From the NCBI RefSeq assembly GCF_964204645.1, contig NC_134035.1, positions 11,885,951 through 11,949,950 on the forward strand: DNA of 64,000 nt, read 5' to 3'. A program made the position numbers and the translations under genes. The stretch is from Tubulanus polymorphus (lineage: Eukaryota > Nemertea > Palaeonemertea > Tubulaniformes > Tubulanidae). The notes beneath the pieces are model-generated. The model did not search any database, was not told where the DNA came from, and worked only from the letters and a program-made list of their open reading frames with translations. Positions 62,101 through 64,000 of this stretch are shown here, in pieces. The stretch's first letter is position 1; each line of letters begins with the position of its first letter.

Positions 62101-63948
62101 GGATAAATGTTTGTTCAAAGTATTCATTATCGAACTGGGGTGATATTTTCTGAAGCTGGGTAGCATAGTCAGTTGCAGCACTTGCTACCAACTGGGCCTT
62201 AGATAACGAACGAGTTAGCCAGTTTTAGCAGGAAATTTGGTCCTAGATAATTACCAACGACCCCCACCCCGAGACGTGCATGGATCAAACATGAAGCCGA
62301 AAATAGAACTCACTCTTATCTGAATAGATCTTAGTCGGGTCACAATCAATGAACTCAACATTATCGATAGCGATGTCACTGCCAGTGGCGAAGAAGCTTT
62401 TACCAGCTTTAGCCGTGAATATCATCTAGAAATCAAAAATATTCCTTTAACATCGATATCAATGTAAATAATGTTAAAACGAAATGCAACGCTTTTTAAA
62501 AAAATGTTGGACCTTATCTTGAATGTATGTATGTATATACCTTAAACGGAGCATTTTGTTGTCCAATATCGACGGTTTTTACGTTCCAGCGTTTTCCCTG
62601 ACTTCCACGATATTTCAAAACGGTCGACGGAATTGAATTGCCGACTTTAATCTGTAGTGATAGTTCACCTGTAATATATACACAACATTAGATATCTTTT
62701 GCAATCGATCCTCGAATAAAGAGTTGACTAATAATACGTACTTTGCGTGCCACCATACATGAAATAGAAGAATTTCACTTGACAACTCGGAGCTGTTTTG
62801 TACAAAGTTGGTGTTTCCATCATAGCTTGCGTATAATAAGTACCGGTCGCCTTGTCGACCATCATGAAATTTCCTGAAAAAAGGACACATCGAGCTCGAT
62901 GACTATTTGTGACTCTATGATGATTTACACCCATTTTGAAATAAGGTTTGCTGCTGAACGCGAACCTGTTTTAGAAATTGAAGCGTCCGTCTGCGGTGCG
63001 TTACTGGTTACACCAGCTTTCACTAGCTCCCACTGGTAAACACCAGAACTAATATCCTTCCATCCGCACTGTCCATTTTCAAATGTACATTGACCTGCAT
63101 TAGAACACGATAACATACATTATCACTTTAAATTAGAAGTTTATATTTCAGAGGCCAGAACCGCTGATGAAAGAAACTCTGTCAACGCCAAGATTCAAAC
63201 GATAGATTGTGGATGGGTTGAATACATGACCAAGAAAGTTGATTTAAACCAATTCTGAAGACACTACGCCTAGCGTACATACCACAGTTCATCTCATCAG
63301 TATCGCACTGCGACTGGAAATCACACACTTGAGTTCGCGGAATACAAGATCCATCTCCGCACATGAAGTCCTGACCACAGGCACTGGGAGTTGTTAGCGG
63401 CATCGCCGTAGCATTGGGCAGCAGAACTGAAAATACAATTCAAATTACAAACGTTTGGGAAATTCAGTCAAAATTTCGATCATCAATTACAGCCTAAGAA
63501 AAAAAACCTAAAGACTTTCCTCGTATTCAATCATTAACTGATTTTGTAAAAAAAATGTTTGTAATACATGGTACATACCATTCATAGTAGAACATTCATC
63601 ACTGAATGTGATGTCGTCCAAAGCAAATCTTGTCTTTCTGAAATTACTGGAACTGTCACTGCCTCCTACGTCTGCTTCCAGCAATACCTGAACATACACA
63701 ATAGACATGCTGCAAATACATTATCCGACTTCTATTCGAAATTGTACTAGTAAAGATAAAGTATCAAATCTCACTTCGAAATTATCAACTTCCAGATTCA
63801 AAGGAACTTCCGCACGTTCGAAGAACGTTAGATCGTAACCGTCTGAATTAGATTTGGTCCATTTCTTCGTCAGTGCTCCACCGACTTCGTTTCTAGTATA
63901 TACGTTAATGCTTCCGGTATCACCGGCCATATAGTAGTAGAAACGCAG
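30975..63948 (-). CDS. MALRD1-like: Giant MAM/LDLa/EGF single-pass membrane protein (MALRD1/Diet1-like), 3' part, 48 exons
   Basis: A predicted very long type I surface protein; the N-terminus and any signal peptide lie beyond the right edge. I traced 48 exons, each bounded by AG and GT, with compatible phase at every junction. Together they give 16,041 bases (5,346 codons plus TGA). Domain order: partial MAM, LDLa, MAM x7, LDLa, MAM, LDLa, MAM, LDLa, MAM x7, LDLa, MAM, LDLa, MAM, LDLa, MAM, LDLa, MAM x2, LDLa, MAM, LDLa, MAM, LDLa, MAM, LDLa, MAM, LDLa, MAM, LDLa x3, EGF-like, transmembrane helix, tail. MAM repeats show CDFE, YYVYIE, FWYHMYG and GDIAIDD; LDLa repeats show CDF..DC.DGSDE..C. 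Vertebrate MALRD1 (Diet1), a MAM/LDLa/EGF/TM protein of gut epithelium, has the same plan but is roughly 2,100-2,200 residues. Ligand and role here are inferred only. Two adjacent genes joined by my chaining is possible, but no stop or TM segment interrupts the series. Confidence 0.85.
32548..44498 (-). CDS. MALRD1-like gene, exons 25-44 (small-exon C-proximal block: MAM23-27, LDLa10-16, EGF-like)
   Basis: Exons in transcript order: 44260-44498, 43287-43554, 42506-42655, 41885-42208, 40240-40400, 39654-39813, 39419-39510, 38548-38724, 38367-38457, 37534-37689, 36896-37027, 36035-36394, 35223-35357, 34979-35125, 34626-34795, 34209-34419, 33456-33619, 32988-33120, 32777-32893, 32548-32691. They encode the rest of MAM23, LDLa10 after a Thr/Pro linker, MAM24, LDLa11, MAM25, LDLa12, MAM26, LDLa13, MAM27, then LDLa14, 15 and 16, one exon each, and a six-cysteine EGF-like module (exon 44). 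MAM24 and MAM27 are divergent. LDLa13 (DRSDQ) and LDLa16 (DNRQDE) deviate from the DGSDE calcium-binding consensus, so their folding or calcium binding is doubtful. The window's largest intron (40401-41884) is mostly minisatellite. Confidence 0.85.
33691..33905. mobile_element. PIF/Harbinger-type MITE, copy 3 (diverged)
   Basis: Same termini (GGCTGAAAAAATTGATAC ... GGTATCATTTCAGTTTAGCC) with TTA at 33688-33690 and 33906-33908. The interior has lost most GACCCGGCCG words, so it is an older copy. It lies in the intron between exons 40 and 41 of the MALRD1-like gene. Confidence 0.8.
35552..35935. mobile_element. MITE-like element (CAGGGTGGCYAC ends) carrying an internal minisatellite
   Basis: Left end acagggtggctacgttctgc and right end gttagtatccaccctt are inverted. 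The body ttccctaagttttccctgat is shared with related copies at about 59577 (cagggtggccactttccgcc) and 42265-42450. The interior has been expanded into the 30-bp array at 35611-35910. In the intron between exons 36 and 37. Confidence 0.65.
35611..35910. repeat. 30-bp minisatellite, 10 copies
   Basis: Unit gattcttctgattcccatgt plus atttaccagg, ten exact-length copies with a variable position (ctg/ccg/acg). Open on both strands because 30 is a multiple of three; the frames are not genes. Confidence 0.98.
36461..36740. repeat. About 89-bp tandem repeat, 3 copies
   Basis: ggatccaNttccacagtttt starts at 36461, 36548, 36637 and, partially, at 36726. Units share gaatttgagcgggtggggac and tacgtttgctcacgtaatca. 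In the intron between exons 35 and 36. Confidence 0.9.
37826..37960. repeat. Intronic foldback hairpin
   Basis: gtatgaaataaactatgtac pairs exactly with gtacatagtttatttcatac, and gatttcgttgagtcac pairs with gtgactccgcgaaatc outside a 14-base insertion on the left arm. That insertion, read on the minus strand, adds CTGATGAGGC. In the intron between exons 33 and 34. Confidence 0.85.
38927..39135. mobile_element. MITE-like element, family CAGRGCTGNCAAC, copy 2
   Basis: Ends cagggctggcaacctctgaa and aacagttgacagctctg. Interior aaacatgaaagaaaatgttg, attaatcagtaatcaacag and acatctttcatatgtct. In the intron between exons 31 and 32. The terminal CAGGGCTGGCAA resembles hAT elements, but I see no clean 8-bp duplication. 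Confidence 0.65.
39850..40073. mobile_element. MITE-like element, family GTGCATCTACACCGC, copy 2
   Basis: Inverted ends gtgcatctacaccgcagtgc and cgcgccgtggtgtagacgca, with two further internal copies of acatcgcattg[tc]ggtg. In the intron between exons 29 and 30. Confidence 0.75.
40505..41836. repeat. 1.3-kb minisatellite of 19/20-bp units in the largest intron
   Basis: Mixed units gaactgtagaactgatcca (19) and gaactgtagaactgaatcca (20), preceded by about five 32-bp units with gaaccgggttca (40515-40680). Variants tctaga, tgcaga and tgaaga are interspersed. It nearly fills the 1,484-bp intron between exons 28 and 29 and stops about 49 bases from exon 28. The long minus frames through it (FWISSTVLD) are artefacts. 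Confidence 0.97.
42323..42427. mobile_element. Foldback MITE, family GGGCCCAGTTTCAC, copy 2 (nested)
   Basis: Ends GGGCCCAGTTTCACAAAAAG and CTTTTAGTGAAACTGGGCCC. Flanking ctgag occurs on both sides, an apparent 3-5 base duplication (ambiguous because the ends share bases). It sits inside a copy of the CAGGGTGGCCAC family (ttccctgag ... gagttttccaggttagtggccac). Confidence 0.75.
42860..42985. repeat. Intronic foldback hairpin (CTGANGA..GAAA family)
   Basis: Inverted arms: attgattcaacgtttcaact ... cgtcaggaatactg against cagtattcttgaagatgact ... gtcgaaatgtcgaattaat. In the intron between exons 26 and 27. Confidence 0.7.
43601..43835. mobile_element. MITE-like element, family CAGRGCTGNCAAC, copy 3
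   Basis: Ends cagggctgcccac and aacagttggcagctctg, interior as in copy 2 (attaatcagtaatcaacag). In the intron between exons 25 and 26. Confidence 0.65.
44102..44232. repeat. Intronic foldback hairpin, 54-bp near-perfect arms
   Basis: gtagaaagaatcccacaatg...gtacctttgagat pairs with its complement ending gtgggattctctctac; only about four of 54 positions differ. The loop carries tttattcaacgtttcacc. On the minus strand it begins about 27 bases after the exon 25 donor. Confidence 0.95.
44880..45085. repeat. Degraded inverted-repeat sequence
   Basis: Words such as agtcatggcttggacttaag, atagttctatagcc and cttaagaccaatctcaag are diverged complements of the GGCCAGTTGCACAG family, so this may be an old reversed copy. 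Confidence 0.4.
45139..48267 (-). CDS. MALRD1-like gene, giant exon 24 (MAM18 to MAM23, LDLa6-9)
   Basis: A 3,129-bp exon with acceptor at 48268 and donor at 45138. Domain positions (high to low): MAM18 remainder to 47900; LDLa6 47875-47762; MAM19 47746-47264; LDLa7 47194-47090; MAM20 47083-46598; LDLa8 46576-46469; MAM21 46450-45971; MAM22 45910-45449; LDLa9 45424-45317; MAM23 from 45301. MAM20 and MAM22 are atypical: their GDIAIDD strand reads GHYALDD and GTTAIDD, and both share a basic [12 protein letters not shown] / [12 protein letters not shown] strand. MAM23 lacks both N-terminal cysteines ([10 protein letters not shown] where others have [10 protein letters not shown]). It has the same CpG-rich codon use as exon 23. 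Confidence 0.93.
48809..54325 (-). CDS. MALRD1-like gene, giant exon 23 (MAM8 to MAM18, LDLa2-5)
   Basis: One 5,517-bp exon with acceptor at 54326 and donor at 48808. It begins with GYYVYIEAS of MAM8 and ends at NTG inside MAM18. Domain positions on the genome (high to low): MAM8 end 53994; LDLa2 53966-53883; MAM9 53873-53403; LDLa3 53375-53262; MAM10 53240-52764; LDLa4 52694-52578; MAM11 52571-52065; MAM12 52034-51573; MAM13 51557-51078; MAM14 51062-50580; MAM15 50510-50028; MAM16 50012-49545; MAM17 49529-49041; LDLa5 49004-48918; MAM18 from 48908. Thr/Pro linkers follow MAM10 and MAM14. The exon is rich in CpG-containing codons (tcg, acg, gcg, cga), so it also shows long open frames on the other strand, which I treat as shadows. 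Confidence 0.93.
54399..54537. mobile_element. Foldback element, family GGCCAGTTGCACAG, copy 1
   Basis: Ends ggccagttgcacagttgtga and gtgactatgcaaccggcc are inverted, as are the inner cttaagtc / gacttaag words. In the intron between exons 22 and 23. Confidence 0.8.
54877..63948 (-). CDS. MALRD1-like gene, exons 1-22 of the window (small-exon N-proximal block: MAM1 to start of MAM8)
   Basis: Exons in transcript order: 63775-63948, 63579-63687, 63283-63426, 62966-63094, 62742-62873, 62541-62668, 62314-62425, 61914-62048, 61535-61791, 61357-61447, 59836-60245, 59131-59356, 58465-58587, 58145-58272, 57883-58015, 57375-57527, 56650-56811, 56420-56520, 56243-56333, 55922-56062, 55471-55724, 54877-55105. 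The first two exons give the C-terminal half of MAM1; exon 3 is LDLa1, with a shortened calcium loop (QCDTDEMNC). MAM2 uses exons 4-7, MAM3 8-10, MAM4 11-12, MAM5 12-15, MAM6 16-19, MAM7 20-22, and MAM8 starts in exon 22. Introns recur at two sites within MAM: phase 1 just before the YYVYIE strand, and phase 0 just before the VIFEG strand. A Thr/Ser/Pro-rich linker follows MAM5. Codon use is more A/T-rich than in exons 23-24. Confidence 0.82.
55178..55300. mobile_element. Partial relative of the 9942-10279 element
   Basis: Shares ttttgtgccgtgg, gatgNcatcaggt and CCGAATCCCTGCCG with the right arm of that element, and caatctgattggcg with its arm interior. In the intron between exons 21 and 22. 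Confidence 0.55.
56911..57235. mobile_element. Palindromic element with tRNA-like ends, family CTCATCYTC, copy 2
   Basis: 325 bp, beginning CTCATCCTCG and ending AAGATGAG, flanked by direct GTTAA at 56906-56910 and 57236-57240. The B-box GGGTTCGAATCCC is near the right end. Lies in the intron between exons 16 and 17. The clean 5-bp duplication points to DNA-transposon-like insertion, although the ends look tRNA-derived. Confidence 0.8.
58749..59050. mobile_element. Foldback element, family GGCCAGTTGCACAG, copy 2, interrupted
   Basis: The same element as at 54399, split at about 58854-59000 by an unrelated insert; the halves resume exactly (tggtcttagactg | atggtcttagactggtctta). The insert carries CTGATGATGATCTCTAGGGT and GAGATCGAAAC. 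In the intron between exons 12 and 13. Confidence 0.8.
59392..59575. mobile_element. MITE-like element, family CAGRGCTGNCAAC, copy 4 (degraded)
   Basis: Interior words (taacaaattgaatttttcag, aaattaatcagtta, cagtaacatctttcac) match copies 2 and 3; the ends are eroded. In the intron between exons 11 and 12. Confidence 0.5.
60280..60640. repeat. Tandem duplication of about 185 bp
   Basis: cccacaaataggagt ... gccatcagcaggtag ... aacttcagcgctgcactgga (to about 60464) repeats with small indels to about 60640. In the intron between exons 10 and 11 (1,110 bp). Confidence 0.9.
60905..61260. repeat. Internally repetitive intron segment
   Basis: ggttcccaca ... gaattcaaaattcccaagtt ... recurs later as catttcaaaattcccaagtt ... 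gtgggaaccatggg, partly in inverted order. The unit is unclear. Confidence 0.45.
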
Positions 63949-64000
63949 CTACAAATATTAAACGAATAAACATATTATTCTCCTTTTGAACTCTTACTTC

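Overview
This window is eukaryotic nuclear DNA from an animal, most likely a marine invertebrate (a lophotrochozoan would fit, but I cannot place it further). The grounds are GT-AG introns with polypyrimidine tracts, many short foldback and terminal-inverted-repeat elements, minisatellites, and long proteins built of metazoan extracellular modules (MAM, LDL-receptor class A, EGF). There are no bacterial-type operons, and the standard genetic code works throughout.

Layout. Positions 1-17,400 hold no gene I recognise. They carry a tRNA-derived SINE-like copy, an (AT)n microsatellite, short tandem repeats and several families of miniature inverted-repeat elements, including two near-identical PIF/Harbinger-type copies with TAA or TTA target duplications. 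At 17,425-18,288 (minus) lies an intronless TIPRL/TIP41 gene, a predicted PP2A-catalytic-subunit-binding regulator, with a dispersed element just upstream. Positions 18,400-30,970 are again repeat-rich: a 33-bp minisatellite, a 116-bp tandem array, a degenerate long-period array, two opposed LINE 3'-end fragments, one isolated acidic terminal-exon candidate and a perfect 58-bp palindrome.

Positions 30,975-63,948 (minus) are filled by the 3' part of one giant gene of the MALRD1/Diet1 type. I could chain 48 exons whose phases agree at every junction. They give 16,041 coding bases, or 5,346 residues plus a stop, and the 5' end lies beyond the right edge. The protein in the window has 27 MAM domains (the first partial), 16 LDLa modules, one EGF-like domain, one transmembrane helix and a short cytoplasmic tail with two ENPxY motifs. 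It should be a very long single-pass surface protein whose tail could bind PTB-domain or endocytic adaptors.

The gene has a strikingly uneven structure. Its two ends are cut into small exons at repeated intron sites, while the middle is two giant, CpG-rich exons (5,517 and 3,129 bp). An internal three-MAM duplication carries an intron in one copy and not in the other. Introns and flanks hold several element families, some nested, plus foldback hairpins. The two protein genes have no obvious functional link; both lie on the minus strand.
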